From Motacilla alba alba (taxonomy: Eukaryota; Chordata; Aves; Passeriformes; Motacillidae): a stretch of 64,000 nt of DNA. Under the pieces are notes generated by a model that saw only the letters and a list, made by a program, of their open reading frames with translations, did not search any database and had not been told where the DNA came from. The stretch is taken from the NCBI RefSeq assembly GCF_015832195.1, contig NC_052017.1, positions 10,988,790-11,052,789 on the forward strand, in the 5' to 3' direction. Below are positions 22,690-34,608 of the stretch, in pieces (within the stretch, counting starts at the first letter, position 1; each line of letters begins with the position of its first letter). Position numbers and translations under genes: made by a program.

Positions 22690-22695
22690 AATAAA
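22690..22695 (+). promoter_or_regulatory. Poly(A) signal of the 22.3-22.8 kb LTR
   Basis: aataaa followed by a T-rich stretch (ctttgtactttaactcc), as in an R-U5 junction. Confidence 0.7.
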
Positions 22696-22761
22696 GACCT
22701 ACTTTGTACTTTAACTCCATTTAGTCTCTGTTCTAGGTCAGCCCTCACAAGGCATCATAAG

Positions 22762-25700
22762 CATTCTACCAAAGGCGTAACTTGTGATAGCCCTGAGAAA
22801 ACAGGCTCAGATTGTGCTGGTTAGCCTGTGATGTCCTCACATTGGGAATGGATTTTACCTGCTGCTGGAAGCAGCCATCAGCTTGTATATTATACACAAG
22901 AGAGACACAGTATGGGACCACATCCCAAAAATGTTCTGCTTTGCACAATGACGTGAAGTCACCAAACCTCACTGGACATGTTTAGAATGTTTACAAGAGA
23001 AAGATCTGTAATGAGCTCCCTTGGGGATAATTGTGTTTAACTTGGATAAAGCAGGCTTTTGACAAATCACTTTTTCTTTGCTAAGGATTTTTGTATCTAG
23101 ATGACAGATCAGAGTCTTCAAATCACCAAATTTCAGCCACACTTTAATCAGGCAGGTCCTCCATGAGACAAGTGTCCAGGCAAGCTGGCAGAAAAGCAGC
23201 AGCAGAAATTGCTCAGTACTGTGGTCAGACAGAGAAGACCTTTGCAAAGTTGGAATTAGTATAGATTAAAGGTCCATCTGCTTCTTTTCATGGCTGCAGT
23301 AGGGTTGTGGGCAGGAATCAAGGGATTGCTTTCTGCATGACTTGCATGGGCCTCTGCCAGGTGGAGCAAAGTCTTCCCTTTCTGCTCATGCCATCTTTCA
23401 GAACATGAAAGGTGCCTTTTTCCTCAGTGTTATTCCCACCTTCCACACCCAGATCTCTTTACAACCTTCTCTTTATCCATGGTCAGCAGTAGAGCTGAGA
23501 CCTGGGACATACCACAGGTCTGTTACTTTCCGCAAAGGTCTGTATTTTCAAACAAAAAATAGGTAATTCCCTGACATCTTAATGGGAATTAGGAAACTCC
23601 CAGCTGTGTGTGCCTTTAGTAATGTCTCTTCATGATACCATAGCGTAAAATATTTCACACACATACCCACCAAGCATTCAGAAATACCTAATTCCACAGC
23701 TGCCATAGCTTTTTCTAATGTTTGCACCATGGAAAAGAAAAATTGTCCTGTTCTTGTGGCTACTATTACACTTCCAATGGTGGCGACAGAGGAACTATTT
23801 CATATTTACTTGAACATTATTTAGAGAAAGATTTTGCCCACAACACCTGAAAAATTGTCTCAGAATCTGCACTGATGGATTAAGCCCTGAAAATCAAATA
23901 TAACTCCACTGTATCACAGGTAAGTATCCCTTAGTTAAATGGCATTCTTTCAAGCTTTGCTGGGAAGCAGGACACTGTCAAAATATTTGCAGCTCTTTTA
24001 AGTCCCTTGTCAGTAGCACTGTAAGATAAGATCCTTTCCTCTCTCAGCCAACATTCTGATCTAGTAAATTGTCTTATGATATTGTCAGTAATGCAAGATA
24101 CAACACCTGATATAATAAATGGAATTAAGCTTATTTTTAAAATCACTAATGATTTAGAGCATTTGTTCTGTGTTCACAAGAAAAATATTGATTGGTCATA
24201 ACACAAGCTTTAGTCTTGTAAGTTTTGTAAGGGGTAATGGTAGAAATTAGCAGTGCAGCAGGCTGATTTCTCTTGGTGACATTTGCAACTTTTTGGGAAG
24301 CAAGATACTGAGCTTGCCTTTCCCATTGACAAGGAATTGCTTCAGTGGCAGACACCTGCAGAGGATCATCTTATCTCTGACCTCAGGTGGGGACAGTCCA
24401 TTTCAATCTGTACCTAAGCCTGGAATATTTGTAGTGTCTATGTTTATCAGCCCAGGAGTTCTGAGCCATCTCTTTTGTTGGCTCTTGAAATAAGCAAAGA
24501 GGAGCAGAAGCAGCTGAGGAGCAGTCAAGTGCGGCAAGAATGTGCTTGGAAAGCAGGATTGAATCTGTGGTGTGACAGTACTGCTTCACGTAAACAAGTT
24601 TGGGACTGTAAAATAGTAAGGAATCACGTCAGAGAGGCTTCTGTATTCTGAAGAGTGAAGTTGATGGATGTAGTTAGCAACCTCTAGTGAGGCAAGGAAG
24701 CTTATGGCTGGATGAACAGAGTGGGAGATGTAGGAAGCACTGTGGAGAAAAGGCTGTGATGGAGGGGGCAAAGCAGCCGTGCTCTGTGCCAGCCATGCTC
24801 TCAGGGAAACACAGGGACTGACTGGCATTTCAAAGTCGCACGTTGTCCTCCTGGCCCATCTGGATTCTCCATGCTGCAGCTCTCACTTTATCAAATTCAG
24901 GTGAGCCAGTGGGTTCACATGGTTCAATCGCATGTCCAATCCAGCTAGATATATTTAGTTAGTGCCTTATACTGCCAGCTGAAGTAGGAAACACACCCAC
25001 AAGGCTGCCTCATCTATAAACAGTCTGTAAACAATATGATTATAGCAACAGCAATAACAGAGCTTCCATCCCTCTGACAAGTGGAGGGGCAGCTCATGAG
25101 ATCTTGGAGAATAACTCTGCCCTCTATGGGAAGAAATGAGCTCTTTGTTATTAACTTTCATCATCCAAGTTGTCTCAACATGAAAGAGTTTCACTGTTGT
25201 ATCATTTTAAAGTCTAGAGGGATCCTAATGACCTTCTGTGGTCTAAGATGTTAAGGATGAATCTCCTTCCCTTAGGGGTGTGCTGGTAGGAAATTGAACT
25301 CTCATGTGGAAAACATCTGGACTTTTGCTCTTCTATCTAATGCAAAGACAATTTGTAGACTGCTACTGTTGTATTTTCTTGGATTCTTTCAGAAGGAACA
25401 CATCTACTGTATAATTCTCATTTCCTATAACTAGGAAAATTTCTTGTGATGTAAAGTATTTTTATTACAATAAAACACATGAGAATTCTGATAGCTGGAT
25501 GTGAGATGCAGTAGCAGCTACCATTCTGAGTCTCAACTAAATGAAAGATTAGTAAAATGTATAAATACATGGAGTGCTTCTCTAAGATGACAAAAAATGA
25601 TAGCAGTTGAAAGAAACAAGTTGCAAGACTACAATTTACAATCTAATTCTATAAATATCTTGATATATGTAGTAGAACAATTCTCATCTCTATCTTCATT

Positions 25701-28114
25701 TAAGAAAAAATAACCAAAACACTGACAAATTCAGAAGCAGCATTAATGAGAAGATGAAGCCTTGAAAGAATTGGGGTGATTTTTTTCTATGCAATAAAGG
25801 AATAAAGGGTCATCAGGTTTGTTTACATATTTGCAAAACTTAAAAAATGCATATTTTGCAGACAGTCTAACAAATTTAGTTTTGCATATTTTTAGCATTA
25901 GAAAGAATTCTAGAAAGGATTGTTCTTTCTTATCTTTCAGAATGTGCTAAATAAAAAAATGAATGTATTTTACAAAGTGCTGATTTATTTTCTAAGATAA
26001 GAAATAATTGTGTATAAAGGATGAAGAATGTGAATATCTAATGCTGCTGTTGGTCCCTTTCTGATTTCATCTCATACTTTGCTATACCTGAAATTCTCTG
26101 GGGTATTCATTTTTTCATTTCCAATATTCGTATGAAACATTTTTTTTTAAAAAAAATTGGGGCCTTACCTCACAATTTCTATGTACTATTAGCAATTTCT
26201 GTCCCTCCTCTGCTCCCTGCCCCTATATAATCACCTGGAAAAAAACCTCTATTTTCAATTTTTGCACTGAATTCCTTTTTTATTCTTAAAGCAGTGATGC
26301 CACTCAGCCTAGGGCTGGTTAGTGACAGGACTATGGTAAAACCACCTCAGTCAGCCATGAGGGTCTCCAGGAATGAAAGGTGTCTTCTTGTGGGAGAGGT
26401 GTCAGTGCTAAATCATTAAATCTGTGCATTAGAACTAAAGAATAAAAAGGTTGATTTTGTCCTTACCCACAGCCCTTCAGCAGCTTTTAATGGCAGAAAT
26501 ATGCCATGTTATTTATTAGCTCCAGTAACCCAGGGGTTCTTTTTCATTTTAGTCAGCAAGCTGTGAATCACCCACTGGGCATCTGACATGTACTGCAGGA
26601 CTTCAGGGACTTAAGACAAATGAAACTCAGTTATTAGAGTCTCATCTTAGAATGTGTGTTTGTTTATAGGCTACTTAGCAGCTATGAGCACAGATTTACC
26701 AGCTGAAAGTTATTTTCCATGTACATAAAACACAAATTTGCTAAAATAGACTAGTAAATGAAGTTAACTCCTGGAATTACTCTAACTACTGTAAGGCAAA
26801 GTCTGCCTAATTGTAATAATGAGATACTTGATGAGAGTCAGGGCACTTCTTGAGGCATGAGTGTTTTAATATCATGAGTATGTCAGCTGGAATGCCATGC
26901 TCTTGAAGCACAATGAGTATCTCAAGACATTTTCTGTTTTCTTTTGATTTGCATTGCCCAGAATTTTTTCCTTGTGACAATGCTTAGGACTGCAAAAAGC
27001 CTGGACTCTGCTTGAAAATTCATTGATGAGCATGAATATACTAACAAGCCCTGTTTTTCTGACACCGTTTTATATTTAGGGAGTGCAAAAAAGCAAAAAA
27101 ATTAGGTTTCGAAAGTTTAAAATATTTTTAGTTGTAATATTTCATTAAAATGACAGCACTTTAATGAACAAATAAAAATTAATCTGAATGTTATTTTTGT
27201 TAATATGTCCTTTGTGTGGCTTTTGCAGATCAATGGATTCAGAGAGGCATCAGCTCAGGATCTATGGATTTCCTAAGCACCTGATCACTCCGTGGTGTCT
27301 GCAATTCTGCAGGTGCTGCTAGACATAACATTAATAAGTTAGTGGCAACTGGAATTCTTATTCATACACAGTACAAAGCTTTGTATTAAAATCATTCTCT
27401 AATGCTTCAAAATTGAAAAAAAATGCCTAAATACAGTGTTTCTTCTATGGACGTATGCAAAATAAGAGAAACACTGCAAATTTTAATTATAGTAAGCACA
27501 AAAGACTTTTTCAGGAACATGATTTTCCAGATACAATTACTATTATGTACATTGATATTGTATCTAAGAACCACCATAAAAGGTGGCTTGCTTCTGCTAG
27601 TAACAGATAGCAGGGGACATTTGCAACTTCACATACCATCAGAGGCAAGCCTCAAACAAAACTTAATAGTAGAGATTACATGGGCAGAAATTACATAAAC
27701 ATTGAAGAAACCAGTGTAGGAAATACTGGAGGTTTCTGTATTACATACCTGCTATGCCTTTTCCTGAGCAGAATTCTCTATGCCAGAAATAACAGAAGTT
27801 CTGGTCTTCCAAGGTGTGTGACTGCATGGAGGCATAAGGAGCCTTATTGTAGTCACAGCCACATTTTAGACTGATAACTGTGACTGGGAAACAGTGCTAG
27901 AAGCCATGCAGAAACAGCAGATAACAGCAGAAACAGACATAAATGTCAAGCTTTGCATTTTCATTTCAGCACATAAAGAACAGTAATCCTTCACTCAGTG
28001 TCCCAGTGACAAGATTTATTGCATATGTTGCAGGTCACCCAAAATGCTTTGGGATTGCAGTACTCTGAGAAATAGCAAATGAGAGATCTCAAGTGCATGA
28101 GTAAAGCAGATGAG
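22762..28114. other. Unique AT-rich DNA, no gene recognised
   Basis: ORFs up to 92 codons only, with no family recognised. No transposon is named. The part at 24300-24900 is somewhat GC-richer, with ORFs open on both strands, which does not indicate coding. Confidence 0.55.
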
Positions 28115-28302
28115 ATATTGGATTTAGGTTAGACATTGGGAAATAATTTCTAGCTGCAAGGACAGATAGGCGCTGGAATTCATTGTGTGCATAATTGTGC
28201 AAGGTCTCTCACTGGGGAAATATTCAAACAGGTTAGAGAAATGTCTGCCAGAAATTGTTTATGGAAAGCTGAGGGTCCTGTTAGGGGGGAGGTGGATGGC
28301 TT
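28115..28302 (+). mobile_element. CR1-type LINE fragment (3' region)
   Basis: gatttaggttagacattggg followed by aaataatttct, then a 'ggacagataggcgctggaat' block, then 'attcaaacaggttagagaaa' and 'tgtctgccagaaattgttta' with a final ggggaggtggatgg. This order matches the conserved 3' end of CR1 elements (end of ORF2 into the 3' UTR). The terminal octamers are missing and divergence is high, so it is an old copy from a deep CR1 subfamily. Confidence 0.75.
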
Positions 28303-29227
28303 GTACCATACTGCCAGGTGTATTCTGTGAATGATTTAGGGATGTGACACACAAAAGGCTGACAAAGGGAAATAATTTTTTTCTTTTTGTTCCATTTTTG
28401 GACCTGTTAAACAAGTGTTTTGAAAAGTCTGTGTTCAAAATATTGTTGGTCATTGTGAACCATTGTGCAATCCTTCTTTATGGGCACAATTAGAAAATGT
28501 TTGTGGTGGTAGTAGTAGGGTTTAAGGCTTGTAGTGGCATATGCCACTCATTTTACCAAGAAAATATATTCCTCTTCAATGGATCCCGTAGCTCTCTCAT
28601 TAAATATGCTGTTCACTGCTCATTTTTTTATGGAAAATTTGGAAGAGTCTCACTTAGTAAAAACAAGTAATGTATAAAAAAGGACATGATTAACTCAATT
28701 GTAAAATATTTCTTTCTCACCTTTGAGCTTTCAAAGGTTTACGACCCATTATTTCACTTTGAGTTTCCACATCCCAAAGTGCTGTTAAACTGCTCAATGT
28801 CACCAGTCTATCAAAGTACTTTAATTCTGATCCATAAATTGGTCATTTTACTAAGAAAAATCATCATCCATGTCAAATTTATTGAAAAAAGTGGTCTAAT
28901 ATTTGATTTTTCATGAAAATGTAAAGTAGAATTTACACAGGGCCATTTTGTACACCACTTTTGAGACAATCTGCTTCTATTACCTGAAAGCACTACTAAA
29001 AATTCCTAGGTCTGGCTTGACTCTATTCTTGGCAAAAATAAATAATTCAAGCAGTTCCTCTGAAAATTTCTACTGATTTTATGTCCATTTAAGTGAGATG
29101 GAAATCATACGGTTCAGCTGGGTCACAAATTAAAAAATAAAGTAAAAAAACCTGATTATAACTACAACTACCATTGATAGTAGACAACTGATATGCAACA
29201 ACCCTTGGAAAAACATCCTTTTATTAT
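28303..29227. other. Spacer between two CR1 fragments, nothing recognised
   Basis: AT-rich sequence with ORFs up to 76 codons and no family. A purine/T-rich stretch at 28370-28390 is unremarkable. Confidence 0.5.
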
Positions 29228-29455
29228 CATAGAATAACAGATTCAAAGAATCTATTGGGTTGGAAAGGGATGATCATGTCTAACTCACTGCTCCCTGTAG
29301 GACTACCTGAAATAGATGACTAAGAGCATTGTCCAGACATTCCTTTAACTGGCAGGCTTGGTGTTGTGACCACTTCCTTGGGGAGCCTGGTTTCAGGTAC
29401 CAGCCATGCTCTCAGTGGAGTTATTTTCCTAATAACACTCTCATTTGGTGCCTCT
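29228..29455 (-). mobile_element. CR1 LINE fragment (3' end)
   Basis: The left edge tcatagaataacagattc is the reversed CR1 tail, followed by 'gggttggaaagggatgatca', then 'gagcattgtccagacattcc', then 'ccacttccttggggagcctg', then 'ctctcagtggagttattttcctaat', each in the order of the reversed CR1 3' region. The 5' side is truncated, as is usual for LINEs. Part of the 87-codon ORF at 29441-29704 touches it by chance. Confidence 0.9.
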
Positions 29456-32400
29456 ACCCCTAAAGATTCCCTGACATTCAGATGTTCCATTGTGGGAAGG
29501 TGTTACCACAGGTAAATCCTCTTCTGTACCTAATTTAAATACAGAAAAAAAGTAAGAACTTTTCATGTTAAGTTGTTCTGACCTGAACATTCTCTCCATA
29601 GGTGTGTATTTAAAACTTGCAGATTGATACCAATATGTGTCAGACTTGCAGTTAAATATAATTTTGTAGTGCCCACAGCCACAACGAAGAAAGTTGATAC
29701 TCATGACAATGGCTAGCTTCTCTTGAATGCTTATAAAAAGCAGAGCTGCTCAGCTGATATCTGAAAGCCCACTAATTTGCAGCTAATTACATGCTTTTTA
29801 GAAATGTCAGTCAGCCTTTTAGTCTTTGCAAAAGCTCTATCAGTGGCAATATAAAAGACAAAATGAGACAGAAGGTGACCAAAGTCCATTAGAAACATCT
29901 TCTTAAAGGAAATAAAAGGACACAACTTGATAGTCACTGATGACATGTTTGCAGCACAGTTAGTCAAGATTTTCTTCTTTAACCTTTGCATTTATTTTTT
30001 TATTAACCCTATACCAACCCTATCAGTTGACATACAGTTATTCTTGTGATTATAATGTACATAATCAGAGGATGCAAAGCTAGTTATTACCTTGCTTCTT
30101 GTACTGGACTCAGAAGCAGCCACTTACCTGCTTTAGACCACTGTTAGTGCTTGGTAAAAGGCAAAGGAGGTTCATGAAAGGTGCTGTGATTGATTGCTGG
30201 AAATGGTCTTCTACAAAAACAATATTAGTCTGAGGAAATTTTGAGATTTGGTACAGATGGGAAGATGGTTGTTTGAGCTCCATAGGGCAAATCATAAACT
30301 TGTGTTTTGTGGAGAGATTCAGAATGCTGGTACATTATTTTTTGCACAATTAAAATTAATATCCTTATCTGTTTAATAGAAATTGTATTCCATAAAACTA
30401 CAGGCTCATTGCTCAAATGCAGTGTTAAGAATAAGGAATAGCTGTAGATAAAGATTAAAAATATCTGACCTTAAACTTTGTTAAAAGATGTGGATTATAT
30501 ACCATTGCATGAATATAGAATAAATTTAGCATGGGAATTATACAAAAGTCTGGAAAAAAATGGACACTTGTTTCACTGATCACGTTCACTTTACTGACAT
30601 ATAAAATTATCAATTTTGCCCTCAATAATTGCTGTTTTCTCCCTGAATTTCCCACAAGGAACACTAGGGACAGCTGCTGCTTCATCAGCATTTTAAGGTG
30701 ATGTCACATAGGCTGGATCTCTCACTCTTCTGTATCAGACCCTCCCACTAATATGCTGGAAAATACTGTACTATGTATGTTGCCCTACCGTGGTATTCAG
30801 TGAAGGAAAAATAACATCTCTTATTGCTAAATATGTACAACAGGGCAAGATGTAAGACAGAGGAGAACCCAATCCACTTTTGTTAGACCAGGCATTCCAA
30901 ATTCCTCTTGATATATTCATTACAGCAGTCTCTACAACTGCTGTTTGCTTTTCTTATTGCTAAGAGAGGAGGATTTGCTCCCTGGTGATTGAATATATGT
31001 CTCCAAGGTACTCAGTGCTCCTTCTGGACAACATTCAAAATTGGTGCTATAAGCAAAGTTCCAGTCTCAATTCCAGTCACTCGGCAGCCATTCATAGGTA
31101 AGGTCAAGAAATGTTTGAGATGGACACTAAAATAATGGGGACAACACAAACTGGCAGAGACTGGAAAAATATAAACCACTCTTTTCTAAAGGTACTCTAT
31201 ATAACAGCTGAATACTGGTAATAAGTCTGTAGAAATCTTGGTGAGAAAACTTCCATGAGAGGAAATACAGGTCAAAGATGACATCTAGCCTATGGCCCAT
31301 AGTAATGGGAAGATGTATATATATCCATTAGAAATGTTAGGATAATTGCTATTTAAAAGCCATGTAAAAAGTGCCTCATAACGTCATTCCCATTCTCTTT
31401 CTTCATAAGCCAGCTGTACCTTTCACCTTGCAATAAATATAGTCAGAAATAAATGGGTAAAAGACATTTTTCTCTTCTTTAGAAAAATGCAGATGACATC
31501 CTACCTTTTATCATGGTAATCTATCTCTTAATTTTTTCACTAATAATGTCATGGACAAATACAGGACAGAGGAGAAACAGACTGGTTTTATTTTCATGTT
31601 TGCCACTTCAACACAAACTTCAAGCCTAACAGTAAAATAAATGAGGGGAAGCTAATGATATTCAGTTTTCCACAGCTGTAACAAGTCCTGAAGTCTTATT
31701 GCAGCTGATATGCTTCTTTACGCAAAGGAGTACCTAGTTCTCTCAGACTACTGTAAAACTGGCCTGTCTGCAGAGACTTCTAGGGAACTGCCAACCTACA
31801 GTGATTTAACTGAGCTCAGAATTAGAAACAAAGAAGGGCAGAGTTGTCTTTCCTATTTTCCATGTTGGGCTGTCATGTTCATTTTGCCTTCCTTCCCCCT
31901 GATCCCCCTACAGTGATAATTTTATTTAAATTAAAGAACAAATTCATGAAAATGAAGAATCTATGATTCTCACTTAAATGAGAAGTTTTTTCCTCATAAT
32001 GAAATTGAGATGTTAAGATCAAATCCCCAAAAGCAAATATCTGAAGCCATATTACTGAAAGGATTGTGCTTCTCCTAGCCTAGCTTGTTATAGCTTTTGG
32101 GCATTGATAATATTCAAAGTTTGGCAATACACGATGCAAAGTCATGTTCAAACTCCACTTTGTAGCCTGTTCTTACATCTCAATACCAAAGTGTGTGCTG
32201 AGAGAAGAGAGCTACATGACTTATCTTTTATTCACTAAATCTCAAGGCTTTTGGGAAGTGATTTTCACTTAGTTGTTAGTAAGTTAGGAAGAGATGTTCA
32301 GATCTTGTGATCACTGACTTGGTTTTATCACTTAAATAAGGGCTGAATTTAGACTGTTAAAGAAAGCACATTTTTGTACTTAGGGACTACAGTGATGGAA

Positions 32401-34540
32401 CTGCTGGTCTCTTTTCTGTCATAAAAGTCTCTGTGGCAATTCACAGAGAAAACTTCATTAGCCTGAATTGTCAGAGAGTACTTATACCCTAGTTACAGAT
32501 ATCACTTATTTTGGCTGTTGCTGAGAGGCTGTGATCCTTTTCTTTCTCTCCTGGAAATCTTCCTTGTAAAGTACATCTTTAAAGTCAAAGCCACCAAAGT
32601 TTTAAAGACGAGAGTGACAAGATGGCAGTTCTTTCATCTGTAGAATAAGAAGCTGATGGTTAGAGATAAACAAGAAACAAAAACCACAGCCCACAAACTA
32701 GAATCAGAGTGATCACCCAGCTACCTGAAATACATCTGCCACTGGACTCCCACCATAGTACCAAGGTACAGCTTCACTCCAGCCTCCTACAACACCACAA
32801 ACCAGTATAGAAGGGGCTAGAGAAGCTGGGGTTTGTTAATACTCAAAAGTTGCATGACCTCATTATATTTACCTATAATTTTCCATCAAACATAGCTAGA
32901 GTCAGGATGAAGCTTTAAGGGGACTCAGCTCAATAACAAAAGGAACCTACCTTCAGTAAGCTACAATTGCAGAGTTTTTAGCAGAACAGCTCAACAAGCC
33001 AGGAGCATCTGTTTAGGTAGAGTCTGTCCCAGAAATGGGCAAAAGAAAATGGAAAATGAAGATAAAAAGAATTTTGATGTATGCCATTAAACCTTTCTTT
33101 TTGCTCTCAAATAGAAGCCTGATACAAAGACAATGGAAATAAAAATTAAACACTCATTTCTAAGAAATGAAAACTTATGCAGTATAAAAGTCAAGTCACC
33201 GACTGAAATAATTTGGATGTACTTACAGTTCATCTAGTGAAGGATATTTTATGGTTTTTTATCTACTTTATGGACACTTGTACATCAGCATTTTAGCACA
33301 AATGACAGGTGTCAGAATATGATTCTTTCCTTGTCTGTTTCATAAGTTCCAAAAGAATAATGGAATTTCCTGCCCTTCTCTCTTGTTCCATGTGTAAAGG
33401 GCAGTTGCCAAGAATGAGATTACAGGTGTTTTGAGAGTTTTGAGTGTCATAATCCAGAAAGCCATATTCATCACCTAGCACCCCAGACACCCCCTGCTGA
33501 TCATTCTCTAGTCATTTGAAACAAGGTCCTGCTTAGCTAACATATTTCTGCACTACCCTCACACTGCTTACTGAATTTCTGAATGATTTAGGAGAAGGGG
33601 GAGGCCACTAATGTTTTTTGGACTGCAGGTATATTCAGGGTCTTGCATAATTCTTGGCTTCAAGGGTTGTAAGTGAAAATTTTTATGCAAACACGTGAGG
33701 ATCAGAGCTGAGCTCTGTCTTGGGAGCTGGCTGACCACAGCTGCCAAGAATAAGAAGGCTGCTGAAAGTGCCTACAGAAGCATTGAGAGGATAAATGGTC
33801 TGGAAACAAATGAAACTTCCTCTGTGGTTGAAAAACAACAGCCTGAGAGGAAGCGGATGAGGGAGCATCACACAGAAACGAGGCAATGGTGGTGGAAACT
33901 GGTGCAAGCAGCATTTTCTCTGTGCTGGGAAGCACTAAGTCTCTGGCCATTACTTCTCTTTTCTGGTGAAGTCTAGCTCTGCCTAACTCCTTTGAAAGAG
34001 AAAGCCCTGTTCTTAGAACTAAATCTTCAACAATATCAGGAAACACACAGAAATTCCACACCCCCACTAGTGCTTTCATCCATGTCATGTTATTCAATTC
34101 CTTGTCACACTTCTGAGATGCTTCCTTGGTCTGGATAGTGCAGAAGACTTCTCCCTTGCATCACTTCTTGCAGCACAACACAGCCACAGTAGTTACAGAA
34201 CAGGAAGCAAATTGGAAATAGGATTCCCACTGCTATGCTGAATTTGGAAATGTGAGGTGTGGTACGTATGAAAATCCTTTGGGGTAGATATTAGTAGAGC
34301 TATACAATAGTAAACCTATATAACGGGTTTTTTCCTCAATGAGAGAAATCACCACAGTGCATTTCAGATGATTTCCAACAAAGCTAGAGGAAGAGATAAT
34401 TTAGAGGGAAAATTTTTGGTATTTGTGTTAAATTCCAAAAAGTTTATGATTTTAATGACAGAATTGAGTACAGTTCAGATTTAGACTTTTTCTTTTGTCT
34501 AATGTTTGCATTTTGTTTCCCTTCTTCTTTGATGTCAAAG
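29456..34540. other. Unique AT-rich DNA, no gene recognised
   Basis: ORFs up to 93 codons. Around 33690-34100 the sequence is GC-richer, and overlapping ORFs run on both strands (93 codons plus, 131 codons minus) with no recognised domain. Neither strand stands out, so I call none. No transposon is named. Confidence 0.5.
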
Positions 34541-34600
34541 ATGGCTCTGTTTTGAGCAGGAGATTGGACTAGACACTGTGATGTTCCTTCCTACCAGGAC
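34541..34600 (+). mobile_element. CR1 LINE 3' fragment
   Basis: ttttgagcaggagattggac followed by tagacactgtgatgttccttcctaccagg matches the CR1 3' UTR signature (ggattggactagatgatctctgaggtcccttccaa). The terminal octamers are not recognisable. Confidence 0.75.
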
Positions 34601-34608
34601 TAATGATA

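Larger units (their letters stand above)
22296..22757 (+). mobile_element. Complete ERV solo LTR, 462 bp
   Basis: The element starts TGATGCC and ends GGCATCA, a perfect 7-bp terminal inverted repeat with canonical TG...CA ends. A 4-bp direct repeat, taag, flanks it (22292-22295 and 22758-22761), fitting target duplication of the ERV1/gammaretrovirus type, though 4 bp is weak evidence. Inside, the TATA box (tataaaag, 22569-22576) is followed about 120 bp later by a poly(A) signal (aataaa, 22690-22695). No second LTR or internal gene adjoins it, so it is a solo LTR left by recombination between two LTRs. Confidence 0.9.

Noticed and set aside
24915..24945. ggttcaatcgcatgtccaatcc, considered as a tRNA or SINE B-box
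   Set aside because: No matching A-box upstream, no acceptor-stem pairing and no CR1-type tail downstream.
33695..34097. Overlapping ORFs of 93 (plus) and 131 (minus) codons
   Set aside because: Open on both strands in a GC-richer stretch, with no domain and no splice or promoter evidence. This is typical of chance.
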